This document shows, one piece after another, positions 54,918-64,000 of a stretch of DNA of 64,000 nucleotides (position 1 is its first letter; each line of letters opens with the position of its first letter). A program made the translations under genes and the position numbers. Origin of the DNA: Mycolicibacterium sp. (GTDB lineage Bacteria > Actinomycetota > Actinomycetes > Mycobacteriales > Mycobacteriaceae); assembly GCA_020637165.1 (NCBI GenBank), contig JACJWN010000004.1, positions 186,001-250,000 of the forward strand, given 5' to 3'. Under the pieces are notes generated by a model. It did no database searches. It saw only the letters and a program-made list of their open reading frames with translations, and was not told the DNA's origin.

Positions 54918-56111
54918 TCACCCGTTGACGCAGGCCCCGGTGGGAACCTTCGCCGTATTGCCGATCTTGGCCAGCTGGCGGGACACCTCGTCGGTGGTCA
55001 TGACGAAGCCCGTGTCGTTGTCGTCGACGGCCGCTCCGAACACCACGCCGATCACCTGTCCAGCCCGGTTGATCATCGGACCGCCGGAATTCCCCTGGCG
55101 CACAAGGCCTCTGATGGTGTAGACCTCGCGATTGACCGTCGAGGTCTTGTAGATGTCAGGTCCGCTCAGCTCGATGACCTCGCGAATCCGCGCCGGGCTG
55201 GCCGCGAAGTCCCCGCCGCCGGGGAATCCGAGCACTACCGCATCGGTGCCGGTCTTCGCCGGTTCCTCGGCAAACTGCAGCGGCTGGATCGGCAGGTTCG
55301 GCACGTCCAGGATGGAGATGTCGGCGTCGGGATCGTAGGACACCACGGTCGCGTCATAGGTGGTGCCGTCCTCGGCCTCCACGGTGACACTCTCCGAACC
55401 GGCAACCACATGGGCGTTGGACATCACCCGGTTCGGCGCGATAACGAAGCCGGTTCCCTCCAACACCTTCTGGCAGGCAGGTGCGACCCCGCGGATCTTG
55501 ACCACACTGGGCCGGGACTTGGCCACCACGAGGCTGTCGGCCAGCGAGGCGTCCGGGGGATCGACGGCGTGGACCGGGGTCCCGCCCAGCGGCTCGAGCG
55601 CGTCGGGCAACCCGGACGTGCTCAGCAGCGTCGACATCCGCTTGGGAACCGTTCGCAGCCACTCGGGGGCGAACTTATCGACCTCGCTGACCACCTGCGA
55701 GCCCTGCACCGCGGCAGCCAGATTCGGCTGGTTGGACGAGGTGAGCGGGCTTCCGAGCAGCCACGCGGCGATCAGGACCACCACCAGTTGCAAGCCCACC
55801 CCGACGACCGAGTCCAGGACGCGGATCGGACCGCTGCGGATCGAACCGCGCACCGCGCGTCCGAGCACCACGCCGGCGACTTCGCCGATCACTACCAGCG
55901 CAAGGATCAGAAACAGCGCGGCGAACAGTCTGGCCCGCGGCGAGGAGAGGTGGCCGACGATATGCGGGGCGAGCATCACCCCGGCGATGGCACCCAACAA
56001 CACCCCGACGAACGACATCAGCGAGCCGAGTGCACCCGATCGCCATCCGGATATCGCAGCGACCAAAGCAATGCCGATCACGGCGATATCCAGCCATTGC
56101 GAACTCGTCAC
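54918..56111 (-). CDS. marP: Membrane-bound serine protease MarP
   Basis: 397 residues, identical in length to Rv3671c. Four N-terminal membrane helices (CvpA-like, residues 5-125) precede a periplasmic chymotrypsin-like protease domain. The triad is readable: His234 in SNAHVVAGSE, Asp264 in DADISILDV and Ser342 in RQGNSGGPM. Cys213 and Cys394 correspond to the redox-sensitive disulfide of the M. tuberculosis enzyme. MarP cleaves cell-wall hydrolase RipA and is needed for acid resistance. It overlaps the Nudix gene by four bases. Confidence 0.97.
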   Translation of the reverse strand: MTSSQWLDIAVIGIALVAAISGWRSGALGSLMSFVGVLLGAIAGVMLAPHIVGHLSSPRARLFAALFLILALVVIGEVAGVVLGRAVRGSIRSGPIRVLDSVVGVGLQLVVVLIAAWLLGSPLTSSNQPNLAAAVQGSQVVSEVDKFAPEWLRTVPKRMSTLLSTSGLPDALEPLGGTPVHAVDPPDASLADSLVVAKSRPSVVKIRGVAPACQKVLEGTGFVIAPNRVMSNAHVVAGSESVTVEAEDGTTYDATVVSYDPDADISILDVPNLPIQPLQFAEEPAKTGTDAVVLGFPGGGDFAASPARIREVIELSGPDIYKTSTVNREVYTIRGLVRQGNSGGPMINRAGQVIGVVFGAAVDDNDTGFVMTTDEVSRQLAKIGNTAKVPTGACVNG

Positions 56112-56917
56112 AGCGGCTCCTCACTGTTCTTACCGACGAGCGCCATGGCCTCGTCCAGTTCTCGAACGTCCTCGGTATCCCACTCCTGCGCCCAACCGGC
56201 GACATCGAGCATCGCCGAGATTACGTGACCGGTGAAACCCCACACCAACATCTCATTGAGCAGGAAGGCCGGGCCGGCGTAGCGCCGTTCGGCGCCCGAG
56301 CGGCAGACCATCAGACGGTTCTCCGGATTGACGAAGGCCCGAAGCGGCACCCGCGCGACCACTGCCGTCTCCGACTCGTCGACGACGGCGACCGGACCAG
56401 GATCCGGTGAGTAGGCCAGAACCGGAACGACGTGAAACCCCGACGGCGGGATGAACATCCGCTCCAGCGTCGCCAACGGGTGCAGCCGGGTGGGGTCGAT
56501 GCCGGTCTCCTCGCGGGCCTCGCGCAGCGCGGTGTCCACCGGGCCGAGGTCACCCGGGTCGGCGGCCCCGCCCGGAAACGCGGCCTGACCGGCGTGGTGT
56601 CGCAGGGATCCGGCCCGGACGGTCAGCAACAGGTCGGCGGCTTCGGGGACCAGGCCGACCGGATGATCGACATCCGGACCTGAGAAAAGCACCAGCACAG
56701 CGGCATCGCGACCCGCCCGGGCCGCTTCAGCCTGGCTGCGCGCCCCCTCCAGCGCCGTCAGCATCTCCCTCGGAACCCGTCGGCGGTAGGCGTGCGGCAC
56801 CCGCTGGACGTTGTCGACCAGGGATGCCAGCCACGGCGGCCGAACCTGCGGGCGCAACGACTCGGATGCACTCGCCCGGCTGTTCCCGTCCGGTGTCATC
56901 GCAGTGTCCGGTGTCAT
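56108..56917 (-). CDS. Nudix hydrolase, CoA pyrophosphatase-like (Rv3672c type)
   Basis: 269 residues. The Nudix box is at residues 116-138 (GGAADPGDLGPVDTALREAR then EETG), and the upstream LRHHAGQAAFPGG matches the CoA-specific subfamily (UPF0035) consensus. It would hydrolyse CoA or its derivatives. The first residues repeat (MTPDTAMTPDG), so a start six codons later is also possible. ATGA overlap with the thioredoxin-like gene upstream and four-base overlap with marP downstream show one operon. Confidence 0.93.
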   Translation of the reverse strand: MTPDTAMTPDGNSRASASESLRPQVRPPWLASLVDNVQRVPHAYRRRVPREMLTALEGARSQAEAARAGRDAAVLVLFSGPDVDHPVGLVPEAADLLLTVRAGSLRHHAGQAAFPGGAADPGDLGPVDTALREAREETGIDPTRLHPLATLERMFIPPSGFHVVPVLAYSPDPGPVAVVDESETAVVARVPLRAFVNPENRLMVCRSGAERRYAGPAFLLNEMLVWGFTGHVISAMLDVAGWAQEWDTEDVRELDEAMALVGKNSEEPL

Positions 56918-57552
56918 CGCAGTGCGGAATCGACGGCGGCGGCGATCTCATCGGCGCTGGCGAAGGGTTGTGGCAGTACCCGCGCCACGCTACCGTCCGG
57001 GCGAATGACCACCGTCGCGGGCATCACGTTGGGCAGGTTGAGCGCGGCGGCGATACTGCGCCGACCGTCCTGCAGGGTGGGCAGCCGGACACCGAGTTCG
57101 GCCAATTTGAGCAGCGCTGCGGTCTCGTTCTCGTCCTGATGCACCGTCACTACGCTCACCGCGTCCCCGGCCTGGCGCTGATACTGCGCCATGGCCGGCA
57201 GTTCATCGGCGCAGGGCCCGCACCAGTACGCCCACAGGTTCAGCACCACGGCGCGGCCGGCCAGCGCCCCGGCAACATCGACCTGCGCCCCGTCCGCCGC
57301 GCACTCGACGACGACCCCGCGGAGGGCGACCGGACCATGACCGGGGCCGTCGGTCGGACACGGCGGCAGGTCCGCTTGCCGCCGTGGGCCGGCGAGCGCC
57401 TCGGGGGTGTCGGCCTCCCGGTGGGTACGCGAAGCCTGTTCGGTCGGCCCGGCCGGATCGGAGGGGCCGTCGGCGAACTCCATCGCCAGCGCGACCGTCA
57501 ACGCCGTCAACACCGCGAGTACTCCGACGGTCCAGCGGGTGGATGTGCCCAT
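56914..57552 (-). CDS. Membrane-anchored thioredoxin-like protein (TlpA family, Rv3673c type)
   Basis: 212 residues. An N-terminal anchor helix (residues 8-24) is followed by a linker and a thioredoxin fold with the redox motif WCGPC (Cys111, Cys114) in LNLWAYWCGPCADELPAM and a cis-Pro region (MPATVVIRPDG). It acts outside the membrane, probably as a thiol reductant. The operon with a CoA hydrolase and the redox-sensitive MarP protease suggests an envelope stress role. An extra Cys pair near residues 65 and 84 is also present. Confidence 0.93.
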   Translation of the reverse strand: MGTSTRWTVGVLAVLTALTVALAMEFADGPSDPAGPTEQASRTHREADTPEALAGPRRQADLPPCPTDGPGHGPVALRGVVVECAADGAQVDVAGALAGRAVVLNLWAYWCGPCADELPAMAQYQRQAGDAVSVVTVHQDENETAALLKLAELGVRLPTLQDGRRSIAAALNLPNVMPATVVIRPDGSVARVLPQPFASADEIAAAVDSALR

Positions 57553-57555
57553 CGG

Positions 57556-58314
57556 CTACAACCCGGCCAAGGCGAGCAGATGCTCGGTCTCGGGCCCCCG
57601 GACCAACTCTGCGGCGACCAGCGGATCAGTGGGACCGGTCCCGTAGGACGGGCAGTCCCTGGCCAGCACACAGACCCCGCAGGCCGGCTTGCGGGCATGA
57701 CAAACCCGCCGGCCGTGGAAGATCACGCGGTGGCTCAGCAGGGTCCACTCGCGCCGCTCGATGAGCTCGCCGACGGCGTGCTCGACCTTGACCGGATCGG
57801 TTGCGGCAGTCCAGCGCCAGCGCCGGACCAGCCGGCCGAAGTGGGTGTCGACGGTGATACCGGGAATACCGAAGGCGTTGCCGAGCACCACGTTGGCGGT
57901 CTTGCGTCCGATTCCCGGCAACGTCACCAGTTCGGCCATGGTGTGCGGCACCTCGCCGTCGAAGCGCTCGACGAGTTCCCGGCCTAGCCCCATCAGCGCG
58001 TTGGCCTTGTTCCGGTAGAACCCGGTGGGCCGGATCAGCTGCTCGAGTTCACCGCGGTCGGCCTGCGCGTAGTCCATCGCGGTCCGGTATCTGGCGAATA
58101 GGGCCGGCGTGGTGAGGTTCACCCGCTTGTCAGTGCTCTGAGCCGACAGGATGGTGGCGACCGTGAGTTCCAGGGGATTGGTGAAGTCCAGTTCGCAGTA
58201 GACGTGCGGGAAGGCCTTGGCCAGCGCCCGATTCATCCGCCGTGCCCGACGGACCAGACCGAGGTGAGTTTCGTTGTCCCACTTCGAGACCGTCCTGGGG
58301 GAACCCGCCGTCAC
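57556..58314 (-). CDS. nth: Endonuclease III
   Basis: 252 residues. The helix-hairpin-helix is [14 protein letters not shown] with the catalytic Lys138; the catalytic Asp156 is in [11 protein letters not shown]. The iron-sulfur cluster Cys are C205-x6-C212-x2-C215-x5-C221. It removes oxidised pyrimidines and cuts the strand in base-excision repair. The start at 58314 is ten residues longer than in Rv3674c, so a start nearer residue 11 is possible. The stop is 3 bases before the thioredoxin-like gene, same operon. Confidence 0.97.
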   Translation of the reverse strand: MTAGSPRTVSKWDNETHLGLVRRARRMNRALAKAFPHVYCELDFTNPLELTVATILSAQSTDKRVNLTTPALFARYRTAMDYAQADRGELEQLIRPTGFYRNKANALMGLGRELVERFDGEVPHTMAELVTLPGIGRKTANVVLGNAFGIPGITVDTHFGRLVRRWRWTAATDPVKVEHAVGELIERREWTLLSHRVIFHGRRVCHARKPACGVCVLARDCPSYGTGPTDPLVAAELVRGPETEHLLALAGL

Positions 58315-58373
58315 GGTGCCAGGGTACTGACCGCCGACAGACCGGTGGCAATTCGTGATCCCGATGAGACCTG

Positions 58374-58688
58374 GTGACGGTTAACTTCCCCGCTATGTCC
58401 TGGTTGGTCGTGGTGTTCTTCCCCGGGCTGCTGATGATCTGCACGGTCGGGTTGCAGCGCCTGGAACGCACCGTCCACGGTGAACGGCCGAGCGCGGGCC
58501 AGCTCGTGACTCGCCTTGAGCAGGCCGCGCGCGCCGCCAGGGAGAAAGCCGCGCAGCGGACCCTGAACGAGTTCTCCGGCGCCGAGCCCGCGGCCCGGCT
58601 GGATCCCATTTTCCTGGTGGACGAGCCGGGCCTGCCAACGCGCCCGAATCCGCTGTTTCAGCCTTCCGGACTGGCCAATCGTGTGTAG
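58374..58688 (+). CDS. Small membrane protein (Rv3675 type)
   Basis: 104 residues, or 97 from the second ATG ([14 protein letters not shown]). One N-terminal membrane helix is followed by a charged helical tail ([20 protein letters not shown]). A conserved mycobacterial gene between nth and crp; no function can be read from it. Confidence 0.8.
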   Translation: MTVNFPAMSWLVVVFFPGLLMICTVGLQRLERTVHGERPSAGQLVTRLEQAARAAREKAAQRTLNEFSGAEPAARLDPIFLVDEPGLPTRPNPLFQPSGLANRV

Positions 58689-58787
58689 CGTTGGCGCGTA
58701 ACCGAGACCGGCTAGCCATGAACAAGGGGAAAGCCGCCGCGGTGGTTCGTGCGCGCAACCGTGCACCGATGAGCTGAGAGGGACAAC

Positions 58788-59462
58788 GTGGACGAGATCC
58801 TGGCGAGGGCCGGCATCTTCCAAGGGGTCGATCCCACGGCCGTTACCGCGCTCACCAAGCAGCTTCAGCCGGTGGATTTCCCTCGCGGCCACACCGTGTT
58901 CTCCGAGGGCGAGCCCGGCGACCGGCTGTACATCATCACCTCCGGCAAGGTGAAGATCGGCCGCCGATCCCCCGACGGCCGGGAGAACCTGCTGACCATC
59001 ATGGGCCCGTCGGACATGTTTGGCGAACTGTCCATCTTCGACCCGGGGCCCCGGACGTCCAGCGCCACCACGATCACCGAGGTGCGCGCGGTCTCGATGG
59101 ACCGGGACGCGCTCAAGGCGTGGATCGCCGACCGGCCCGAGATCGCCGAGCAGCTGCTGCGGGTGCTGGCCCGACGGCTGCGTCGCACCAACAACAACCT
59201 GGCCGACCTGATCTTCACCGACGTTCCGGGCCGGGTGGCCAAGCAGCTGCTCCAGCTGGCACAGCGCTTCGGCACCCAGGAGGGCGGTGCCATGCGGGTC
59301 ACCCACGACCTGACCCAGGAGGAGATCGCACAACTCGTCGGGGCCTCACGGGAGACCGTCAACAAGGCGCTGGCCGACTTCGCCCACCGCGGCTGGATCC
59401 GGCTCGAGGGCAAGAGCGTGCTGATCTGCGATTCCGAACGGCTGGCCCGGCGCGCTCGGTAG
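58788..59462 (+). CDS. crp: cAMP receptor protein Crp
   Basis: 224 residues, the same length as Rv3676; the start is GTG at 58788 after GAGAGGGA. The N-terminal cyclic nucleotide domain has [20 protein letters not shown] and the phosphate-binding [16 protein letters not shown]. The C-terminal winged helix has [21 protein letters not shown]; its recognition helix fits the TGTGA-N6-TCACG site class. It is a global regulator in mycobacteria that binds DNA with weak dependence on cAMP. A box of this type lies in the predicted Ms1 promoter. Confidence 0.98.
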   Translation: MDEILARAGIFQGVDPTAVTALTKQLQPVDFPRGHTVFSEGEPGDRLYIITSGKVKIGRRSPDGRENLLTIMGPSDMFGELSIFDPGPRTSSATTITEVRAVSMDRDALKAWIADRPEIAEQLLRVLARRLRRTNNNLADLIFTDVPGRVAKQLLQLAQRFGTQEGGAMRVTHDLTQEEIAQLVGASRETVNKALADFAHRGWIRLEGKSVLICDSERLARRAR

Positions 59463-59518
59463 CCGCCCGGCTCCCCGCGTCCCCCCGTCCCCCGCGTCCG
59501 CCCGTCCCCCGCGCCCCC

Positions 59519-59585
59519 GGCGCGAGCAGACACAAACGTTCCCGAAACCCTCGGCGTGTCGGGGTCATTTAGGTCTGCTCGCGCC
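59519..59585. repeat. Perfect 13-bp inverted repeat between crp and the beta-lactamase-fold gene
   Basis: GGCGCGAGCAGAC (59519-59531) pairs with GTCTGCTCGCGCC (59573-59585) across 41 bases. Sequences with GCGAGCAGAC at their ends recur in mycobacterial intergenic regions as far as I recall. Its place between convergent genes suits a terminator. Just before it is a C-rich tract (59481-59518) of CCGCGTCC-like repeats. Confidence 0.75.
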
Positions 59586-59599
59586 AGGGTGGGGGACGC

Positions 59600-60391
59600 T
59601 CAACGGCTCGAGCGCAGATAGTCCAATTGGGCGCGCACCGAACTCTCCGCCGCATCCCACAGATCTTCCCCGACATCGGAATAGACGTGTTCGACGACCT
59701 GGCGGGCGGTGGCGTCCTCGCCCAGGACACCCAGCGCCGCGCGCACCTGGTCCAGCCGTTCGGCACGGTGTGTCAGGTACATCTCGACGGTGTCGCCGAG
59801 GTCGGCCAGTTCCGGTCCGTGGCCGGGCAACACCCGGCGCGATCCCAACCCGCCGAGCCGGCGCAGCGACTCCAGATAGTCCGCGAGAGAGCCGTCCTCG
59901 GCGTCGATCACCGCGGTGCCGCGGCCGAGAACGGTGTCGGCGGTCAGCACCGCGTCGTCGAGGACGAAGCTGACCGAATCGGCGGTGTGACCGGGCGTGG
60001 AGAGCACGGTGATGCGAAGCCCGGCCGCCTCTATCACCTCACCGTCGCTGAGATGGCCGCCGAATCCGCGCAGGAATCCGCTGCCCACCGAACGCACGGT
60101 GGCACCGGTGGCCGCCACCAGTTTGTCGATGCCTCCGGTGTGGTCGGCGTGCCGGTGACTAATCAGCACCAGCGGAATCGGGCCGAGCGCGGCCAGTCGG
60201 TCGATATGCTCGTCGTCGTCCGGTCCGGGATCGACCACGACCATCTCGGCGCTGCCGGGTCCGCGCAGCACCCAGGTGTTGGTGCCCTCCAGCGTCAGCG
60301 GGCCGGGGTTTTGCACACAGCACAGCCACACCGAGGCCGTGTCGGTGACCGGCCGTAACACCGCGGGAGCCGGATGACCGCGCGGGGTCAA
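59600..60391 (-). CDS. Metallo-beta-lactamase-fold hydrolase (Rv3677c type)
   Basis: 263 residues, against 264 for Rv3677c. The metal site HRHADHTGG is present (HxHxDH), with a further His in LSTPGHTADS, Asp in DDAVLTADTVLG and His in VLPGHGPEL, as in LACTB2-like endoribonucleases/hydroxyacyl hydrolases. The start is a TTG at 60391 overlapping the ridA stop (TTGA). The substrate is not known. Intact. Confidence 0.92.
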   Translation of the reverse strand: MTPRGHPAPAVLRPVTDTASVWLCCVQNPGPLTLEGTNTWVLRGPGSAEMVVVDPGPDDDEHIDRLAALGPIPLVLISHRHADHTGGIDKLVAATGATVRSVGSGFLRGFGGHLSDGEVIEAAGLRITVLSTPGHTADSVSFVLDDAVLTADTVLGRGTAVIDAEDGSLADYLESLRRLGGLGSRRVLPGHGPELADLGDTVEMYLTHRAERLDQVRAALGVLGEDATARQVVEHVYSDVGEDLWDAAESSVRAQLDYLRSSR

Positions 60392-60850
60392 CTCACCTCA
60401 ACGATGAGTTCGACCTCGACTGGGGCGTTCAGCGGGAGTTCCGAGACACCCACCGCGGAGCGGGCATGCTGGCCAGCTCTCGCCGAACACCTCACCGAGG
60501 AACTCCGAGGCGCCGTTGACGACGGCGGGCTGACCGGTGAAGCCGGGCGCGGAGGCGACGAATCCCACCACCTTGACCACCTGCACCACCGAGTCGATAC
60601 CGACCAGTTTGTTGACCGCGGCCAGCGCGTTGAGCGCGCAAGTCCGTGCCGCGAACTGGGCCTGCTCGGGACTGACCTCGGCACCGACCTTCCCTGCATG
60701 GGTCAGCTCGCCCCGGGCCAATGGAAGCTGACCGGCGGTGTAGACCAGGTTGCCGGTGCGCACCGCGGGCACGTAGGCCGCCAGCGGGGCCGCCACCTCC
60801 GGCAGGTTGATGCCGAGTTCGGCCAGTCTCGCCGAGGGGCCACTTCGGCC
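60388..60850 (-). CDS. ridA: RidA-family enamine deaminase (Rv3678c type), frameshifted
   Basis: Two frames join to about 150 residues. The N-terminal part reads ARLAELGINLPEVAAPLAAY then VRTGNLVYTAGQLPL; the C-terminal part reads AGQHARSAVGVSELPLNAPV with the RidA signature and substrate Arg (HARSAVG). One extra base (GAGAGCTGG for GAGGCTGG) at 60475-60482 causes the break. The start, near a GTG at about 60847, is also obscured by an indel. RidA proteins destroy reactive enamines from PLP enzymes. Probably an intact gene with sequencing errors. Confidence 0.8.
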
Positions 60851-61002
60851 TCCTTCAGGTACGCGACGTGCTGCTCACCTGTGGGGCCCGGCAATACCGA
60901 GACCAGCTCCCAGCCGTCGGCACCCCATTGGTCGAGAATCTGTTTGGTGGCATGGGTCAGCAACGGCACCGTCGCGTACTCCCACGTGGTCGCTTGGCTC
61001 AT
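60841..61002 (-). CDS. DUF4177 small protein (Rv3678A type)
   Basis: About 53 residues from MSQATTWEYATVPLLTHA through WGADGWELVSVLPG to YLKEA, the DUF4177 pattern. As read, the frame runs on to 60703, but family members stop soon after YLK; one extra C near 60843 hides the expected stop and the start of ridA. Function of the family is unknown. Upstream, 65 bases separate it from the divergent Get3-like gene. Confidence 0.75.
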
Positions 61003-61067
61003 GGCCGAAGCCTAAACCTCTCGGCGACTCGCCCAAGCGCCGGTCCGGCCTTGGCTAGCATGACCTG

Positions 61068-62094
61068 GTGGCTATCGAACGTGACGACGGCGGCAAGCTG
61101 GGCTGGCCAGACCGGCTGACCAAGGCCCGACTGCACTTCGTCACCGGCAAGGGCGGCACCGGTAAGACCACCGTCGCCGCGGCCCTTGGCTCACCCTGGC
61201 CGCCGGGGGCCGCAGGGTTCTGTTGGCGGAGGTCGAGGGGCGCCTGGGGAATTGCGCAGCTGTTCGACGTGCCGCCGCTGCCCTACGCGGAGACCAAGGT
61301 GGCGGTCGCCGATGCCGGCGGGCATGTCAATGCCCTGGCCATCGACATCGAGGCCGCCTTCCTGGAATACCTCGACATGTTCTACAACCTCGGCCTTGCC
61401 GGGCGGGCCATGCGACGGGTCGGCGCCATCGAGTTCGCCACCACGATCGCGCCCTGGACTGCGCGATGTGCTGCTGACCGGCAAGATCAAGGAGGCCGCG
61501 GTCCGGCTCAACCCCGACAAGAGTCCGGTGTATGACGCGATCGTCGTCGACTCGCCGCCGACCGGACGGATCTCGCGATTCCTGGACGTGACCAAGGCGC
61601 TGTCGGATCTGGCCAAGGGCGGACCGGTGCATTCGCAGTCCGAGGGTGTGGTGCGGTTGCTGCACTCGGATCAGACCGCGATCCATCTGGTGACGCTGCT
61701 GGAGGCCCTGCCGATCCAGGAGACCATCGAGGCGATCCAGGAACTCGAGGAACTCGAACTGCCGATCGGCAGCGTGATCGTCAACCGGAACATCCCGGCA
61801 TTCCTGCCCGCCGACGATCTTGACCGGGCCGCCGACGGCGACGTCGACGCCGATTCGCGGCGCACCGGGCTGGGCCACCGCGGGCATCACCATGCCCTGA
61901 GCGATCAGGATTTCGCCGGCCTGTTGACCGAGACGATCGAGCATGCCAGCCGCATCCGTGCGCGCGCAGAGAGCGCCGAGGAACTCGAGGACCTGCACGT
62001 TCCACGGCTGGATCTGCCCACCATCGCCGACGGGGTGGACCTGGGCAGCCTTTACGAACTGGCGGAAGTCCTCGCCCGGCAGGGCGTCAGGTGA
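61068..62094 (+). CDS. bagA: Get3/ArsA-like ATPase A (Rv3679 type), several frameshifts
   Basis: The full coding content for about 340 residues is present but spread over three frames. The P-loop [16 protein letters not shown] begins the protein; [78 protein letters not shown] and [20 protein letters not shown] follow in the order of Rv3679. At least five single-base indels are needed (near 61185, 61245, 61445, 61866 and 61898), most in runs of C or G; the last two cancel. Rv3679 and Rv3680 form a complex related to eukaryotic Get3. Sequencing error is far more likely than decay. Confidence 0.85.
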
Positions 62095-62153
62095 ATGATG
62101 CGTGCGGCGCGGCGGAGAGTCGGGCTGGCGTCGATGAGCGGAAAGGACCGACG

Positions 62154-63293
62154 ATGAGCGGGACGCCTCCGGTGCTGGATATGAAGTCCATCCTGTCCGA
62201 CCGATCGAACCGGGTCGTGGTGTGCTGCGGGGCCGGCGGGGTCGGGAAGACGACCACCGCCGCGGCGATGGCACTGCGCGCCGCGGAGTACGGACGCCAC
62301 GTGGTGGTGCTGACCATCGACCCGGCCAAACGCCTGGCACAGGCCCTGGGGATCAGGAACTGGGCAACGAGCCGCAGCAGGTGCCATCGGACGAGCGGGT
62401 CCCCGGGGAACTGCACGCGATGATGCTCGACATGCGGCGCACCTTCGACGAGATGGTGATCGAGTACTCCGACGACGGGCGCGCCCAGGCGATTCTGGAC
62501 AACCAGTTCTATCAGACCGTCGCCACCTCGCTGGCCGGCACGCAGGAATACATGGCCATGGAGAAGCTGGGCCAGTTGCTGGCCGAGGACCGGTGGGATC
62601 TGGTCGTGGTCGACACCCCGCCGTCGCGCAACGCTCTGGACTTCCTCGATGCACCCAAACGGCTGGGCAGTTTCATGGACAGCCAGACTGTGGAAGCTGC
62701 TGCTGGCGGCCCCGCCGCGGTATCGGCAAGTTGGTGACCGGCGTGATGGGACTGGCGATGAAGGCGATGTCGACGATCCTCGGTTCGCAGATGCTCTCCG
62801 ACGCAGCAGGCTTTCGTGCAGTCGCTGGATTCGACGTTCGGCGGGTTCCGGGAGAAGGCCGACCGCACCTATGAGTTACTCAAACGCCGCGGCACCCAAT
62901 TCGTGGTGGTCTCGGCGGCCGAACCGGACGCGCTGCGCGAGGCCACCTTCTTCGTCGACCGGCTCTCCGCGGAAAACATGCCGCTGGCCGGGCTGGTCCT
63001 CAACCGGACCCACCTGATGCTGTGCGCGCTGACCGTGGAGCGCGCGATCGTCGACGGCGCCCATCGATCTGGAGGCGCGTCCGAGCAGCCGGGAAATGCC
63101 CTGACTGCGGCGGTGCTGCGTATTCACGCCGACCGTGGGACAGACCGCCAAGCGGGAGGTGCGTTTGCTGTCCCGGTTCACCGGCGCCAATCCGCATGTC
63201 GCGGTGGTCGGTGTGCCGTCCCTACCGTTCGACGTGTCCGACCTCGAGGCCCTGCAGGCCGTCGCCGATCAGATCACCGGCGAGACCGGCTGA
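62154..63293 (+). CDS. bagB: Get3/ArsA-like ATPase B (Rv3680 type), several frameshifts
   Basis: Starts at ATG 62154 ([16 protein letters not shown]). The P-loop is [19 protein letters not shown]. Then, in changing frames: [89 protein letters not shown] and [20 protein letters not shown], ending ADQITGETG at the stop 63291-63293. This is the order of Rv3680 (386 residues). Five or more indels are needed (near 62358, 62687, 62715, 62812 and 63050-63130). It is the partner of the preceding ATPase. Confidence 0.85.
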
Positions 63294-63319
63294 GACAGGT
63301 CCATCAGGCAAATTGCAGC

Positions 63320-63673
63320 TCAGCAGACGCTGCGGTGTTTGCGCTGAGCGGAGAAGAACTCCGCCCACGACGAGACTTCCGGGTGCTGCTTGAGCAGGGC
63401 TCGGCGCTGTCGCTCGGTCATGCCGCCCCACACCCCGAACTCCACCGCGGTTGTCCAGCGCGTCGGCGCCGCACTCGGCGATCACCGGGCAGTGCCGACA
63501 GATGATCGCGGCCTTGCGCTGCGCGGCGCCCCGCACGAACAACTGGTCGGGGTCGGCGGCACGGCACAGCGCCTGGGACACCCAGGCGATGCGGGCCTCC
63601 CCGTTTGCCCCTTGAAGTGAATTCTGGATCGATGCTGAGCTGTCCTGCGGGCAGCGGGCCGAGTCCCCGACAC
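63320..63673 (-). CDS. whiB4: WhiB4 iron-sulfur redox regulator, two frameshifts
   Basis: About 117 residues from the GTG at 63673 (reading [10 protein letters not shown]). The four cluster Cys are readable: [18 protein letters not shown], then [11 protein letters not shown]. The C-terminal part [20 protein letters not shown], with the WhiB Gly-rich turn, lies in another frame because of one extra G near 63444-63448; a second shift lies near 63605-63615. The stop is at 63320-63322. WhiB4 senses oxygen and nitric oxide and condenses DNA under oxidative stress. It is divergent from ponA2 as in M. tuberculosis. Confidence 0.85.
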
Positions 63674-63962
63674 CGGCGATCCCTTCGTCGAGCCGCCAGT
63701 TCTGAGACGGCGATTCCCCTCCGGTGTAGACGTGGTGCGATCTACGCCACATTGCGAAGCGAGTGTTACCTGCGTCGCACTGTGTGCTTAAAGTAGGTGG
63801 TCAGGTAGCGTTTGCGCAACAGCCAGATCACAGGTTTTTGGGACAAGCGTCCAGTCACGTCATGAACTGCGGTTTTGTGACCTTCCGTCATAAATTGTTG
63901 TTACCGTCCCGTCGCGGAGGCACAGCCGCGAGTTGCCCGACGGCCTCAGTACGCTGTAGCCC

Positions 63963-64000
63963 ATGTCGGAACGACCGCCGGCCGGTCCCACGCTGCTCAA
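63963..64000 (+). CDS. ponA2: Penicillin-binding protein PonA2, first 12 codons
   Basis: The ATG at 63963 begins MSERPPAGPTLL, like the start of Rv3682, and the gene order (divergent from whiB4) agrees. The rest lies beyond the window. CGGAGG at 63914-63919 is too far from the ATG to be its ribosome site. Confidence 0.65.
   Translation, partial: MSERPPAGPTLL

Noticed and set aside
63860..63960. Possible Crp box near ponA2 (TGTGACCTTCCGTCA)
   Set aside because: The half-sites are seven bases apart instead of six and the second is imperfect.

Overview
The window comes from a high-GC mycobacterium, probably a Mycolicibacterium-type environmental species. From about 33.5 kb to the end it follows the Mycobacterium tuberculosis Rv3644c-Rv3682 gene order closely: holB, the Rv3645 cyclase, topA, cspA, an MrfA-like helicase, Rv3651, the Tad pilus operon with ssd, the Ms1 RNA locus, Rv3662c, acs, Rv3668c-Rv3673c, nth, Rv3675, crp, Rv3677c, ridA, a Get3-like pair, whiB4 and the start of ponA2. 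Assignments rest on protein motifs and gene order read by eye; no database search was run.

Positions 1 to about 33.4 kb form an accessory region. It ends at a tRNA-Thr(CGT) gene, next to a relic of a tyrosine-recombinase C-terminus, so it was probably an integrated element whose integrase was later destroyed by an ISL3 insertion. Two large secreted proteins (1-5525 and 29467-31644) share an almost identical leader but carry different, AT-rich C-terminal domains. Between them lie a Russian-doll stack of mobile DNA, an IS3 element split by an IS110 element, an IS21 element, three related membrane-anchored proteins of unknown function, a lipoprotein and an ECF-type transporter. In the stack, an IS1634-family element (5706-13380) with an 84-bp target duplication contains an IS1380-family element, and each transposase gene is interrupted by its own group II intron. 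Both introns have readable boundaries, a domain V and an intact reverse transcriptase/maturase.

The core half is mostly housekeeping. Gene pairs overlap by ATGA, GTGA or TTGA in several operons (the Tad genes, Rv3672c-Rv3673c, Rv3677c-ridA). The cAMP theme recurs: a membrane adenylate cyclase (34877-36484), the receptor Crp (58788-59462), and a near-perfect Crp box inside the predicted promoter of the Ms1 RNA (49367-49382). The Tad operon seems to have a structured leader with three consecutive perfect hairpins.

Many universally intact genes (helicase, ssd, ridA, both Get3-like ATPases, whiB4) are broken by single-base indels, often in G or C runs, and these are densest at 60.4-63.7 kb. This pattern points to sequencing or assembly error rather than gene decay. 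The broken genes are annotated here as single loci with their frameshifts noted.
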